Below are positions 1-8,426 of a stretch of DNA of 64,000 nt, one piece after another. Both the position numbers and the translations under genes were made by a program. Each line of letters starts with the position of its first letter. Position 1 is the first letter of the stretch. The notes below the pieces were generated by a model, which had not been told where the DNA came from, did no database searches, and saw only the letters and a program-made list of their open reading frames with translations. The stretch is from Vibrio tubiashii ATCC 19109. GTDB lineage: Bacteria > Pseudomonadota > Gammaproteobacteria > Enterobacterales > Vibrionaceae. Where the stretch lies: positions 372,001-436,000 of the forward strand of contig NZ_CP009355.1 of the NCBI RefSeq assembly GCF_000772105.1, in the 5' to 3' direction.

Positions 1-243
1 TTAGGGATCAGCGAGACAAAAGGCTTCACCCTTTATGTGGTTAGTGAGCAACTTAATCAGGCAATTCAACATGGTCAACGAATAAATAGTAAAAATTGGC
101 GCTTTTCGCTTAACGCAAGTGATTCACCTATCGACGGTTTCATCACTGGTGGTATCGGTGCTGATGAGGGCTTTATATTGAACTCGAAGATAAGATGGGT
201 CTCTTGGCTTATGGGAGAGGAACCAAAAATTGAGTGCAGTTAA
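1..243 (+). CDS. C-terminal fragment of an unidentified protein (5' end outside window)
   Basis: An open frame runs from the first base of the window to a TAA stop at 241-243, giving about 80 residues. An internal GTG at 37 could start a 68-residue protein, but the frame stays open upstream without a ribosome site, so this is most likely the tail of a gene that begins before the window. The fragment has no membrane segment or motif I recognise; its last residues include a Trp-rich stretch (IRWVSWLMGEE). It is followed directly by a strong hairpin shared with the convergent gene downstream. Function unknown. Confidence 0.55.
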   Translation, partial: LGISETKGFTLYVVSEQLNQAIQHGQRINSKNWRFSLNASDSPIDGFITGGIGADEGFILNSKIRWVSWLMGEEPKIECS

Positions 244-251
244 GTAAGCAG

Positions 252-276
252 AAAACGAGTGGATGTCACTCGTTTT
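252..276. terminator. bidirectional hairpin terminator
   Basis: A perfect 10-bp stem (AAAACGAGTG / CACTCGTTTT) with a 5-base loop GATGT lies between the stop codons of two convergent genes. The A and T ends of the stem provide a U tract in both directions, so it can serve both genes. Confidence 0.8.
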
Positions 277-279
277 AGC

Positions 280-1230
280 TTATAGAACAAACTGAACTGT
301 TACAGCGACAAAGGCATGGTCACTGGCTTGCTTGTCTTTTTCAAAGCTTGGGTTGATCAAGTGGGCATCCAGTGTTTGGTACTCTGTGACGTCAGCCATC
401 GAATACTGAGAGTCGGGTTGAAACTCCTGTGACAGCAGAATGTAGTCGAGCACATTCCCTTTGGCAAAATGATAGTGAGTGGGTGGTCGCTCACTTTCAA
501 TTACCGATGTAGATTGAAGCTGCCAGCTATCTCTTAGCCTGAGTTGTTTATCATCTTCATTGACTTGCTGAGTCAGTAAACCAGTAATATTGCTGCTTAT
601 CGCTTGGTTCATATCTCCCATCAGCACCGTTGGGATTGGGTTATTGTTATATTGTTGTTCCATAAACAGTCGTAGCATAACCGCTTCCCATCCCCTTTGC
701 TGGCTGGATAACCATTGACCAATAAGGGAGTGAGATTTCTCTGCATCAAGGCTGTCTGTTGGCCGTTGTGACTTAAGGTGACAGACATAAACGGCTACCT
801 CGCCGATATCTGGTATCTCGACCGTGGCATAAATTGGTTTGCGGCTAAAGTCGGGAGCCTTAACCTGATAGCTCTCTTCAATCGAAGTTAGCGGAGTGAC
901 GGCACTGACGCTGACAATTGGGTATCGTGATGCAATGGCGACAACGGGTTGAGAGCAAATATAGTCCTGCTCCAAATGAGGTTCATCAACAACGGCAAAA
1001 TGAGGGTAGCCCAGCCCTTCAAACAATATTCGCGCGGCGTCGATACTAAACACTTCTTGAACACCAACAATGTCCGCGTTTAGGATGTTGAGTTTTTCTT
1101 GAGTCCAGCGACACTTCTCTTTCCATGCTTCGCCATCATAGATGTTTTCAAAGTCGTAAAACGCCTTTGGAGGCTCTACAAAATTAAACAGATTCGCTGT
1201 AGCGAAAGTCAGCGTTTTATTGGTCAGCAA
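280..1230 (-). CDS. endonuclease/exonuclease/phosphatase family protein
   Basis: The 316-residue product has the ordered signature of the metal-dependent EEP fold (DNase I, exonuclease III, sphingomyelinase-like phosphatases): Asn13 in TANLFNF, Glu59 in VGVQEVF, His151 in CHLKSQRP, Asp206/Asn208 in MGDMNQA, Asp262 in NVLDYILLS and the terminal Asp304-His305 pair in ASDHAF. All catalytic positions are present, so it should be an active Mg-dependent phosphodiesterase or phosphatase; the substrate cannot be read from sequence. No signal peptide is visible, which suggests a cytoplasmic enzyme. The start is uncertain: the first possible codon after an in-frame stop is TTG with no clear ribosome site. 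Family known, substrate unknown. Confidence 0.85.
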   Translation of the reverse strand: MLTNKTLTFATANLFNFVEPPKAFYDFENIYDGEAWKEKCRWTQEKLNILNADIVGVQEVFSIDAARILFEGLGYPHFAVVDEPHLEQDYICSQPVVAIASRYPIVSVSAVTPLTSIEESYQVKAPDFSRKPIYATVEIPDIGEVAVYVCHLKSQRPTDSLDAEKSHSLIGQWLSSQQRGWEAVMLRLFMEQQYNNNPIPTVLMGDMNQAISSNITGLLTQQVNEDDKQLRLRDSWQLQSTSVIESERPPTHYHFAKGNVLDYILLSQEFQPDSQYSMADVTEYQTLDAHLINPSFEKDKQASDHAFVAVTVQFVL

Positions 1231-1361
1231 TGGAACGGCTCTACAAACTCTAAAAGTTTAGTGTAATCAAAATCCAACTAACTTGCTGTAGCTGAATAGT
1301 TTTACTGGGTAGATTTTTGTCAAAAGGTTCAGGTGGGGAATTAATTAACTGTCAATTAATT

Positions 1362-1380
1362 GATATTGATTATGGTTATC
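1362..1380 (+). promoter_or_regulatory. putative Fur box upstream of the CopD-like gene
   Basis: GATATTGATTATGGTTATC matches the classical 19-bp Fur consensus at 15 of 19 positions by eye. It sits about 84 bp before the start of the CopD-like gene, in an AT-rich stretch suited to a promoter. This suggests iron-repressed expression. The site is inferred from the match only. Confidence 0.55.
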
Positions 1381-1463
1381 ATTTTATGAGGTGTCATTAT
1401 TGAAGGTAATCAATCTCGCATCGCTCAATGCGGTCTGCCTAACCAGTAGAAAAGGGACAAAAC

Positions 1464-1907
1464 ATGTATGGTTTGTTAGTCACATTACATATACTCGCGG
1501 CGACTATTTGGACAGGAGGGCATATCGTACTAGCTGTGGTCGTGCTGCCTAGGGTGCTACGAGAACGTTCTGCCCAGCGACTTTTAGATTTTGAATCTGT
1601 CTATGAAAAAATAGGTATGCCTGCGCTAGTTATTCAAATCATTACAGGACTTATGTTGGCATACAGAATGTTACCTGATGTGAGTTTATGGTTTGATATG
1701 TCTATTCCAATTTCGCACGGGATTGTCGCTAAACTTACTCTGCTATTACTTACTTTTCTATTCGCATTAGATGCAAGGTTCCGAGTGATTCCTAAATTAT
1801 CAGAATCTAATCTCACTGATATGGCATTGCACATTATCCCGGTTACTGTTTTCTCAATACTGTTTGTTATTGTTGGCGTATCTTTTCGAGTTGGATGGTT
1901 GTACTAG
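1464..1907 (+). CDS. CopD-like four-helix membrane protein
   Basis: The 147-residue protein has four predicted membrane helices (about residues 3-25, 50-68, 84-102 and 120-142). It carries the helix-1 pattern LHILAATIWTGGHI, with conserved His and Trp residues, seen in the CopD/YcnJ-type family. The family includes copper-resistance and heme- or iron-linked inner-membrane proteins; the metal cannot be told from sequence. The start is supported by GGGA seven bases upstream of ATG. The gene is monocistronic, and a Fur-box-like sequence lies upstream, so an iron-related role is more likely here than copper resistance. Possible roles are heme handling or redox; family assignment moderate. Confidence 0.7.
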   Translation: MYGLLVTLHILAATIWTGGHIVLAVVVLPRVLRERSAQRLLDFESVYEKIGMPALVIQIITGLMLAYRMLPDVSLWFDMSIPISHGIVAKLTLLLLTFLFALDARFRVIPKLSESNLTDMALHIIPVTVFSILFVIVGVSFRVGWLY

Positions 1908-2004
1908 TGGAAAGTAAAAGCGTTTTCTTAACCTAGAGCTATTTGGGGCAAACACTGCCCAGTATCGGCTTTTTAACCACAGCCATCTAAGTATTTACTT
2001 AGGG

Positions 2005-2910
2005 CTAGATAAACATTTTAAATCGGTTTTTCCAATCAATAACATGCTCAATAAAAGCATCGACTCTTGCTGGGCGATTTCCTCTGTCTCTATACATCAT
2101 ATAGACTTCTTTACCGGGAGCCAGCCAGTCAGGCAACAACGGCTGTAAGTTGAAGTGTTCCTGATTAAGGTCATGAAAATAATAGGTGGGTATCCAAGCA
2201 ATCCCCAGTCCTTGAATGACTGCATCGCGGACAAGTAGAACATCATTAGAAGCGAAATGACATTTAGGCTGCTCACAATATGTTTCATTGGTTAGCTGGT
2301 TGATTAACGTCCAAGTGCGGTCGTTGTTTAAAGTAATTAGTCGATGATTAACCAGTTGTTTAGGATGAGTGATTGGTTCGTACTGCTCTAAGTAACTCCG
2401 TGATGCGCATAGCCCGAAAGGAATGGACCAAAGTTTACGAGCAATCCAATCCTGCTCGATGAGATCCCCGAGACGAAATGTGACGTCGATACGATTGGAA
2501 ACTAGGTTGACCTTTTCATTTTGCACATCTAAATCAATGCATATGTTGGGATGCTTTTCCGAAAATTCATAGACACATTTCTTTAACCACATTTGGGTCA
2601 TGTTGATTGGGGCTGATATCTTGAGTGTGCCCGATAGGGACTGGCGCTCGGTTGCAATACGAGTTGTAACGTTTTCTAAACCCTGAAGTAAAGGTTCACA
2701 TTGCTGCCTATACCTTTCTCCATCTGGTGTTAATACGAAGTGATGCGCACTTCTGTTGAGCAATCGACATCCTAAGCTAGTTTCTAGCTTTTTAAGCTTT
2801 CGGCTCAAGGTTGCAAGAGGAATATTTAAGTGCTCAGAGGCTTGTGTAAGGCTGCGATAACGCGCTATGGAAACAAATAAATATAAATCGTCTAGAGAAT
2901 GAGATTCCAT
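2005..2910 (-). CDS. LysR-family transcriptional regulator
   Basis: The N-terminal winged helix-turn-helix (LDDLYLFVSIARYRSLTQAS, then PLATLSRKLKKLE) and the roughly 200-residue substrate-binding region are typical of LysR regulators, and length is normal (301 residues). I chose the ATG at 2910 rather than the upstream ATG at 2931: GGGAGGGGTG lies nine bases before it, while the upstream codon has no ribosome site. The gene is divergent from an EamA transporter 87 bp away, the usual layout of a regulator and its target. The domain resembles the CrgA/AaeR subgroup (SRLGDLIEQDWIARKL-like core). The inducer is unknown. Confidence 0.9.
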   Translation of the reverse strand: MESHSLDDLYLFVSIARYRSLTQASEHLNIPLATLSRKLKKLETSLGCRLLNRSAHHFVLTPDGERYRQQCEPLLQGLENVTTRIATERQSLSGTLKISAPINMTQMWLKKCVYEFSEKHPNICIDLDVQNEKVNLVSNRIDVTFRLGDLIEQDWIARKLWSIPFGLCASRSYLEQYEPITHPKQLVNHRLITLNNDRTWTLINQLTNETYCEQPKCHFASNDVLLVRDAVIQGLGIAWIPTYYFHDLNQEHFNLQPLLPDWLAPGKEVYMMYRDRGNRPARVDAFIEHVIDWKNRFKMFI

Positions 2911-2997
2911 ATTTGAAATCACCCCTCCCATAAGTGTCTATTAAAAGGCAACTATGAAATATATAACCTTGCTGAGTCAAGTTTATAAGGAGACTTT

Positions 2998-3909
2998 ATG
3001 TCTAAACATTTATCTGTTTGGGGCGGCGTTGTTATCGCTATCTTTTTCTGGTCTAGCAACTTTAACGTCATTAAAGCTATCGATGGAAATATATCGCCGC
3101 TAGTTTCCGCAGCTTTAAGATTTTCAATAGCTGCTTTGATTTTACTGATATTGAGATGGGGTATGCGATACCCACATGAAGTAAAGCTTAAGAGTAAAGA
3201 CATGTTCTCGTTGTTTATCATCGCGACAATCGGAGTCACTCTACAAAACTGTTCAATTTTTTATGCGATGACTTTCACTGTTCCCGTCAATGCGGCAGTC
3301 GTTCAAGCAAATATGCCTCTAGTCGCTATTTTGCTCTCAGGGCTCATTCTTAATTCCCCCATTTCGTATAAAACAATCTTAGGTGCGTTAGTGAGCTTTG
3401 TTGGAGTGATTATTGTCATTACTGGTGGGGAAATGACGTCAATAGCACTGAATATTGGTGACATTCTTATGGCGTGCGCCTTGTTGAGTGGTTGTTTATA
3501 TACGATTTTAGCGAAGCGTTTGACACCTCATATACCTGTAGGACAGCAACTGAGGTGGGTGTTGAGCATTGGTGCTATGCAAATGCTATTTATCGCAACT
3601 CTTCAAAGTGATTTTGGCAAAAGTATCGATTCTATTGGTGTTCAGGATTTGGCACTAATAACCTATATGAGCCTATTCGGAACTTTGATTGCATATTACT
3701 TTTGGGTGAAAGGTGCGATAGTCCTTGGACCGGATAAAACGGCATCGTTGTTCAATATCATGCCTGTGTTTACTTTACTGATTTCTATCTACTTTGGTCA
3801 GCATGTTGAATGGGTTCATGTTTTAGGCATTGTTTTGGTCGGTGTTGGAGTGTTTATTGGCAACTCAAACCCCTTTAAAAAGGTATCGATTGAAGCGGTG
3901 AAAGCATAG
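2998..3909 (+). CDS. EamA/DMT-family transporter
   Basis: The 303-residue protein has ten hydrophobic helices in two homologous EamA halves. Typical motifs are FFWSSNFNVIKAIDGNISPLVSAALRF-type at the N-terminus (the conserved W-S/G-N and P..AALRF features) and the second-half LFGTLIAYYFW and VFTLLISIYF segments. The family exports small metabolites such as amino acids or drugs from the cytoplasm. AAGGAG five bases before ATG fixes the start. It is divergent from the LysR regulator at 2005-2910, which probably controls it. The substrate is not predictable. Confidence 0.88.
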   Translation: MSKHLSVWGGVVIAIFFWSSNFNVIKAIDGNISPLVSAALRFSIAALILLILRWGMRYPHEVKLKSKDMFSLFIIATIGVTLQNCSIFYAMTFTVPVNAAVVQANMPLVAILLSGLILNSPISYKTILGALVSFVGVIIVITGGEMTSIALNIGDILMACALLSGCLYTILAKRLTPHIPVGQQLRWVLSIGAMQMLFIATLQSDFGKSIDSIGVQDLALITYMSLFGTLIAYYFWVKGAIVLGPDKTASLFNIMPVFTLLISIYFGQHVEWVHVLGIVLVGVGVFIGNSNPFKKVSIEAVKA

Positions 3910-3921
3910 ATTTATTAAGCA

Positions 3922-3944
3922 AGGCAGTACAATGAGTACTGCCT
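3922..3944. terminator. hairpin between convergent genes
   Basis: A perfect 9-bp stem AGGCAGTAC / GTACTGCCT with loop AATGA stands 12 bases after the transporter stop and 22 bases from the convergent DUF4345 gene end. The T tract after it is poor, so termination strength is uncertain. Confidence 0.55.
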
Positions 3945-3966
3945 CTGTATTCACAATGAGGGAAAC

Positions 3967-4347
3967 TCAATAAAACCCGCCATTTTTGAAGTGTGCGAAG
4001 GTCAATACGCCTGCAATGACGAGCTCTAGAACTAGCGGCGGTACTACAGCTTTATCAAACCCATCAAGCACAATACCGACGATGCGACCTATCGCGACAG
4101 CGAGCATGACGACTGCAACAAAGAAGTAGCCTTCTGTATCGCCAGAGGTTAGTCCAAACACCAGCATTGCTACGCTGGCTAAAAATAGACCGCCCATGAC
4201 GGAGCGAACGGTATTGAGACCCGCTTTACCGATGGGCTCAAGCGCGAAGTTAGCTAACATTTTTTGAGGGGCGAACATCGACATCACACCGAGTCCAGTT
4301 AGCATCAGAGTGAAAATTCCTACCAGTATTTGCAGTGTAGTATCCAT
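3967..4347 (-). CDS. DUF4345-like small membrane protein
   Basis: The 126-residue protein has four predicted helices. It carries the pattern APQKMLANFALEPIGKAGLNTVRSVMGGLFLA, then AIGRIVGIVLDGFD, which is characteristic of the DUF4345 family (unknown function, often next to dehydrogenases or regulators). AGGAG seven bases before ATG supports the start. It lies 26 bases behind the dehydrogenase at 4374-5297 on the same strand and is probably cotranscribed with it. No catalytic residues are evident. Confidence 0.72.
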   Translation of the reverse strand: MDTTLQILVGIFTLMLTGLGVMSMFAPQKMLANFALEPIGKAGLNTVRSVMGGLFLASVAMLVFGLTSGDTEGYFFVAVVMLAVAIGRIVGIVLDGFDKAVVPPLVLELVIAGVLTFAHFKNGGFY

Positions 4348-4373
4348 AATGATTCTCCTATTCGTTGTTATTG

Positions 4374-5297
4374 TTACGAAAATTGTTCGATAGCTTGGCG
4401 TGCGTTATCTTGCGCAGCGATATTGCCTAGCGAAGGTTCAATCGTGATTTGGTCGACGACGGGGCCAGTTGGGGAACCTTGTCTACTGGCGTAAAAGTGC
4501 CCAGACTCAAACCTTGGATCGAACAGACCATCAAGGTAGCGTTTTGCCCCTTTTTCGACGCTGTGCATCATGCCTATCATCGGCATCAGTAGCCCTCCAA
4601 CATATTTGAAGAACACTTTTTTAAGGAAAGGAAGGTCATCCATCCCATTGGTGCCCGTTGTGCCACCTGGACTCATAGTGACAAATCGTAAATGAGGGTG
4701 CTGGCGTGCCATTGAAGACATCCATAGCGCAGCGGTGAGCTTGATGGTTCCATATATATCCAGTGGATCTGCTTTAACACCGAATTTGCTGCCGTTGGCA
4801 ATAGAGGCGAACTCTTCGACGGATGAACTGCTCAACTCGGGCTTAGCAACACCCATTTTAGGTACACCTCGCGCGGTTTCAGAACCTGCATAGAGCACGG
4901 TTGATGTAATCAGCTGCCTTTTAATGAGCTCTTCAACCAACACCGAATGCCCAAACACATTTGCCGCAAAGATATTGGTTACGCCATCTGAAGTGAGGGC
5001 ATTCGGCTTGCGCCCACCTGTGCCACCCGCGTTTAGTACAACGGCATCAAGAGGTGCAGACAGTGTCGAAACAGCGTTGCGCACTGACGATGAATCCGAA
5101 ACATCAAGGATTAGGATTTCAAAAATGTCTCGGCCAGATAACTGAACCAAATTGGCTTTCGCCTCTCGTGCCTTAGCGAGATTACGGCAGCCGAGATAAA
5201 TTTTATTAATGCCTTCTTCTTGAGCGAGCTGGCGTGCCGCTTCGAAGCCAAGACCTGCGTTAGCGCCTGTGATTAATACCGTTTGAATAGTACCCAT
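4374..5297 (-). CDS. short-chain dehydrogenase/reductase
   Basis: A Rossmann enzyme of about 307 residues. The cofactor loop is TGANAGLG near the N-terminus, LNAG marks the structural Asn-Ala-Gly motif, and YGTIK is the YxxxK catalytic pair; a Ser in the preceding strand region (YAGSE) completes the triad. The closest look is the light-dependent protochlorophyllide reductase-like and WWOX-like SDRs that oxidise or reduce small carbonyl compounds with NADP(H). I chose the ATG at 5297 because GGAG lies six bases upstream of it; the ATG four codons earlier lacks a site. It heads a two-gene unit with the DUF4345 gene and is divergent from a LysR gene, its probable regulator. Confidence 0.85.
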   Translation of the reverse strand: MGTIQTVLITGANAGLGFEAARQLAQEEGINKIYLGCRNLAKAREAKANLVQLSGRDIFEILILDVSDSSSVRNAVSTLSAPLDAVVLNAGGTGGRKPNALTSDGVTNIFAANVFGHSVLVEELIKRQLITSTVLYAGSETARGVPKMGVAKPELSSSSVEEFASIANGSKFGVKADPLDIYGTIKLTAALWMSSMARQHPHLRFVTMSPGGTTGTNGMDDLPFLKKVFFKYVGGLLMPMIGMMHSVEKGAKRYLDGLFDPRFESGHFYASRQGSPTGPVVDQITIEPSLGNIAAQDNARQAIEQFS

Positions 5298-5358
5298 GTC
5301 ATTCTCCATTAGTGTGATTGCTGACTTGGGATTAAGTTACCATGGTTGAAAAAATGGA

Positions 5359-5368
5359 CTGTATACAG
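5359..5368. promoter_or_regulatory. palindrome in the SDR/LysR divergent promoter region
   Basis: CTGTATACAG is a perfect 10-bp palindrome in the 117-bp gap between the divergent dehydrogenase and LysR genes. It could be part of an operator or overlap a -10 box (TATACA). Support is positional only. Confidence 0.25.
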
Positions 5369-5414
5369 GTAAAAGTGAACACGGTGCTTCAAAAATGAAC
5401 CATTGGAGAATGAA

Positions 5415-6332
5415 GTGAAGACGAATGAGAGCTATACCTTCAACTGGGATGATCTTAAGTATTTTCTGGCTGTGGTACGCAGCGGTACGTTGCGCGGGGG
5501 CGCAGACAGCATCGGAGTGAATCACACTACACTAACTAGACGTATATCAGTGATGGAAGAACAGATAGGAAGTCGTTTGTTTGACCGCTCTAAGCAGGGG
5601 TTAGTCCTAACCCAAATTGGTGAAGAGTTGCTGCCTTATGCAGAAAGAGTCGAAGATGAGATGACGTCCGCGTCGAGAATGATCATTGGTAGAGACTCCG
5701 ATCCAGTGGGAACGGTTTATGTCTCTATGCCTCATGGGATGGCTTTGACTTCACTAATGGATGATTTGGCGCTGTTTTCGGAGCGCTATCCGGACATCAC
5801 TCTAAACTTGCAGTTTGGTAATGATATTGCCAACTTGAGCCGACGAGAAGCGGATGTATCTATAAGGGTCGCCAACGAAGTTTATGATGAAGCGGTAGGA
5901 CGAAGACTGGTTCAAATGTCGCAAGCAGCGTATTGTACTCGGGAATACGCGGAAAAGGTCAAAGACAACCAAGGTGAAGGACTATCATTCATTGGTTGGC
6001 ATGAACCTGAAGGCGACATCACAGCGAAATGGTTGCAAGAGAGCTACTATCCAAAAGCAACGCTAAAACATCGCGTTTCAGAACTTGTACCTCTGATCTC
6101 TTTGGCAGCTTCAGGACTTGGTATGGCTTATCTTGCGTGTAATCTGGGTGACAGGCATCCAAACTTAGTTCGTGCGCCTTTTCAAAAACCGATTCCCTAT
6201 CGCAGTATTTGGCTATTGATGCACAGCGATCTGCGCAGAACAGCACGCATTCGATGCTTTGTTGATTTCCTCGCTGAGCAGGTTCAGTCAAGGGAGAACG
6301 AATTTTGGGTAGCAGGGACGGTTAAAAAATGA
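5415..6332 (+). CDS. LysR-family transcriptional regulator
   Basis: The N-terminal helix-turn-helix (WDDLKYFLAVVRSGTLRGGA and VNHTTLTRRISVMEEQIGSRLFDRS) and a truncated-looking but complete effector domain define a LysR protein of about 305 residues. It starts at GTG 5415 with GGAG six bases upstream; a TTG at 5403 overlaps that site and is unlikely. It is divergent from the dehydrogenase/DUF4345 pair, so it probably controls them. Its stop lies ten bases from the convergent TPR-GGDEF gene. Confidence 0.9.
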   Translation: MKTNESYTFNWDDLKYFLAVVRSGTLRGGADSIGVNHTTLTRRISVMEEQIGSRLFDRSKQGLVLTQIGEELLPYAERVEDEMTSASRMIIGRDSDPVGTVYVSMPHGMALTSLMDDLALFSERYPDITLNLQFGNDIANLSRREADVSIRVANEVYDEAVGRRLVQMSQAAYCTREYAEKVKDNQGEGLSFIGWHEPEGDITAKWLQESYYPKATLKHRVSELVPLISLAASGLGMAYLACNLGDRHPNLVRAPFQKPIPYRSIWLLMHSDLRRTARIRCFVDFLAEQVQSRENEFWVAGTVKK

Positions 6333-6341
6333 AGCGTTGAA

Positions 6342-8240
6342 TCAAGCTTGATTTGAGTGAATCTGATAGCGATTTCGCCCAGCATCTTTTGCTTGATATA
6401 GGGCGGCGTCAGCTTGGCCGAACACAGTTTCCCAATCATCGGCAAGATATTCTCTCTTACAAGAAGAAGCACCAATGGAGACCGTGATGCTAAATTTTTG
6501 CTCGTTGTGATGAGCAATATGCGCTTCGACATTAGCGCGTAGGCGCTCAAGAGTCTCCTCAAGTTTACTTAAATCTTCCATCGGCATGACTAAGACAAAC
6601 TCTTCGCCTCCCCAGCGAACCAAGATATCTTTTTTACGCAAGTTGTTTTGGAGTGTTTCAACTGTTTCTTTGAGTACGAGATCCCCAATTTCGTGCCCAT
6701 ACAGATCATTAAACTGTTTAAAGTGGTCAATATCGATCACACTAACGGCATAAGCTGGGCTCTGCATGGTGGATGGTGCTTGCTCTAGCCAGTTTTCTAA
6801 AAAGCGTCGGTTGTAGGCCCCAGTGAGAGGATCGGTGGTGTTTTGGTTGCGTAGTTCTAAGTTTGCGCGTTTTAACCGGTATACACTACGAGTAACGAAA
6901 TAAGCCAATATTAAAAACAGCGCGGCATAAAGAATCTCCCGTGAACGCTGCTCTTTTAAAGTAATGGTCTGGAGTTCATTTTTTGCTTCGAGTAACTCGA
7001 TCTCTCGTTTGTTCAAGCGTCTTTCTAAGGCGCTCTTTTCGCTGAGAATGTCTTCATTGTATGCTTGGCGATAGAAGTTTTTGCGCACTAAGTATTTTTG
7101 TTTCATAAACTTGAGGGCTTTTTCGTAGTCGCCTAGCGCTTCGTGCGCTGTGACCAGTTTCGATAAAACATCCATTTCCCAGATGATTTCATTACTTTCT
7201 GAAGCCTGCAAAATGTAAAGGACCTTATGGGCGTAAGTGATTGCCTGTTGGTAGTCTTTCTCCAATAGGTAAGCGCCAGCATAGGCCTCATAGCAGGTTG
7301 CTAGCATTAAGCTAGCGGAACTCTTGTCAGCTTGCATGACACAGCGCTCAGCCATTGCCAATGCTTCTTTGGGTTGATCAACCTTTGAGAACATTTGCGA
7401 CATGTTGGATAAGGTCGAAATCTTGATTCGATTAGATCCCGTTTTATCAGCTTCCTCTAGGGCTCGTTCCATATAATATTTTGCTTGCTGATTATGCTCA
7501 GTAGCGAAATAGATCGCACTCGAATTAGCAAACAGTATGGCTTCAAACAGGCTGTTATCATATTGGTTGTCATTGTACAGTTTCAGCGCGCGTTGAATAT
7601 AGGTGTCGGCACGTTCCCAGTCTTCAGAAAGCATGTAGACTGTCGCGATATTGTTTAGCGTCATTGTGCTCTGAAAGTCATCGCCAATTTCACTGACAAG
7701 TTCATAAGCGGTTTTGTAGTAATTCAAACTCGCTTTGATGTCTGAACGCTGGATTTTTATGTTTCCTAGCCAGCGATAGGTACGAGCAAGTAGGCGTCGA
7801 TAACCGATTTCACGCGCAATGGGTACCACTTCGTTGAGTAGATATTCCGCTTGCAATAACAGATCAGCATCGATCAATTTCAGTGCTTGATTGAGTTTAG
7901 CTTCTGCAACAATCCAGCCGATCTTGTTCTTGCCTCCGATTTGTTCTATATCTGGAACATTGACACTCTCTATTCCCTCGTATTTTTTTAAATTGCCAAT
8001 AGCGAAGTAATAAAGTGCTTGTGACGAGGGTGAAGCATCTTCCGATAGTTTAATCTTACTTAGGTCGACTTCCCCAGGTCGGCATAAAGAATGATAGTAA
8101 AGCTCAAGCATCGGGCGGTCTTGAGGAGCAATGTGTGAGTACAAAAAGTCCTGATCAGCCGGGACATTACAGGCAGCATGAGTGGGCGCTGCGGCAGTCC
8201 ATGCCAAAATGGTAACCATTAAGGTGAAAAGGCGTTTCAT
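6342..8240 (-). CDS. TPR-GGDEF diguanylate cyclase with signal peptide
   Basis: The protein of about 632 residues begins with a signal peptide ending ...APTHA, has a long periplasmic tetratricopeptide-type helical region (about residues 50-395), a coiled-coil, one membrane helix (AALFLILAYFVTRSVY) and a C-terminal GGDEF domain. The active site is intact, GGEEF at about 544-548, as is the nucleotide-binding DHFKQFNDLYGH. An inhibitory site RKKD sits exactly five residues before the RW-flanked active loop. It should make c-di-GMP with product inhibition, under control of a periplasmic cue. ATG 8240 is chosen over an upstream TTG because it gives a normal signal peptide. Target unknown. Confidence 0.88.
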   Translation of the reverse strand: MKRLFTLMVTILAWTAAAPTHAACNVPADQDFLYSHIAPQDRPMLELYYHSLCRPGEVDLSKIKLSEDASPSSQALYYFAIGNLKKYEGIESVNVPDIEQIGGKNKIGWIVAEAKLNQALKLIDADLLLQAEYLLNEVVPIAREIGYRRLLARTYRWLGNIKIQRSDIKASLNYYKTAYELVSEIGDDFQSTMTLNNIATVYMLSEDWERADTYIQRALKLYNDNQYDNSLFEAILFANSSAIYFATEHNQQAKYYMERALEEADKTGSNRIKISTLSNMSQMFSKVDQPKEALAMAERCVMQADKSSASLMLATCYEAYAGAYLLEKDYQQAITYAHKVLYILQASESNEIIWEMDVLSKLVTAHEALGDYEKALKFMKQKYLVRKNFYRQAYNEDILSEKSALERRLNKREIELLEAKNELQTITLKEQRSREILYAALFLILAYFVTRSVYRLKRANLELRNQNTTDPLTGAYNRRFLENWLEQAPSTMQSPAYAVSVIDIDHFKQFNDLYGHEIGDLVLKETVETLQNNLRKKDILVRWGGEEFVLVMPMEDLSKLEETLERLRANVEAHIAHHNEQKFSITVSIGASSCKREYLADDWETVFGQADAALYQAKDAGRNRYQIHSNQA

Positions 8241-8426
8241 TAAATCAGGCAATCTCTCTTATTAGGGGTTGTTATCTTATAGGTCTACGGACCCTAGAAG
8301 ATTAATACTTTAGTTTACCATCTTACAGGTAACCTGCACTGCATTGTGGTCAATAATTAGTAATGGTTTGTCCAGTATTTCTCATTTTCTACGTGTTATC
8401 TTAGGTCCTATTTTAATTAATGCTGC

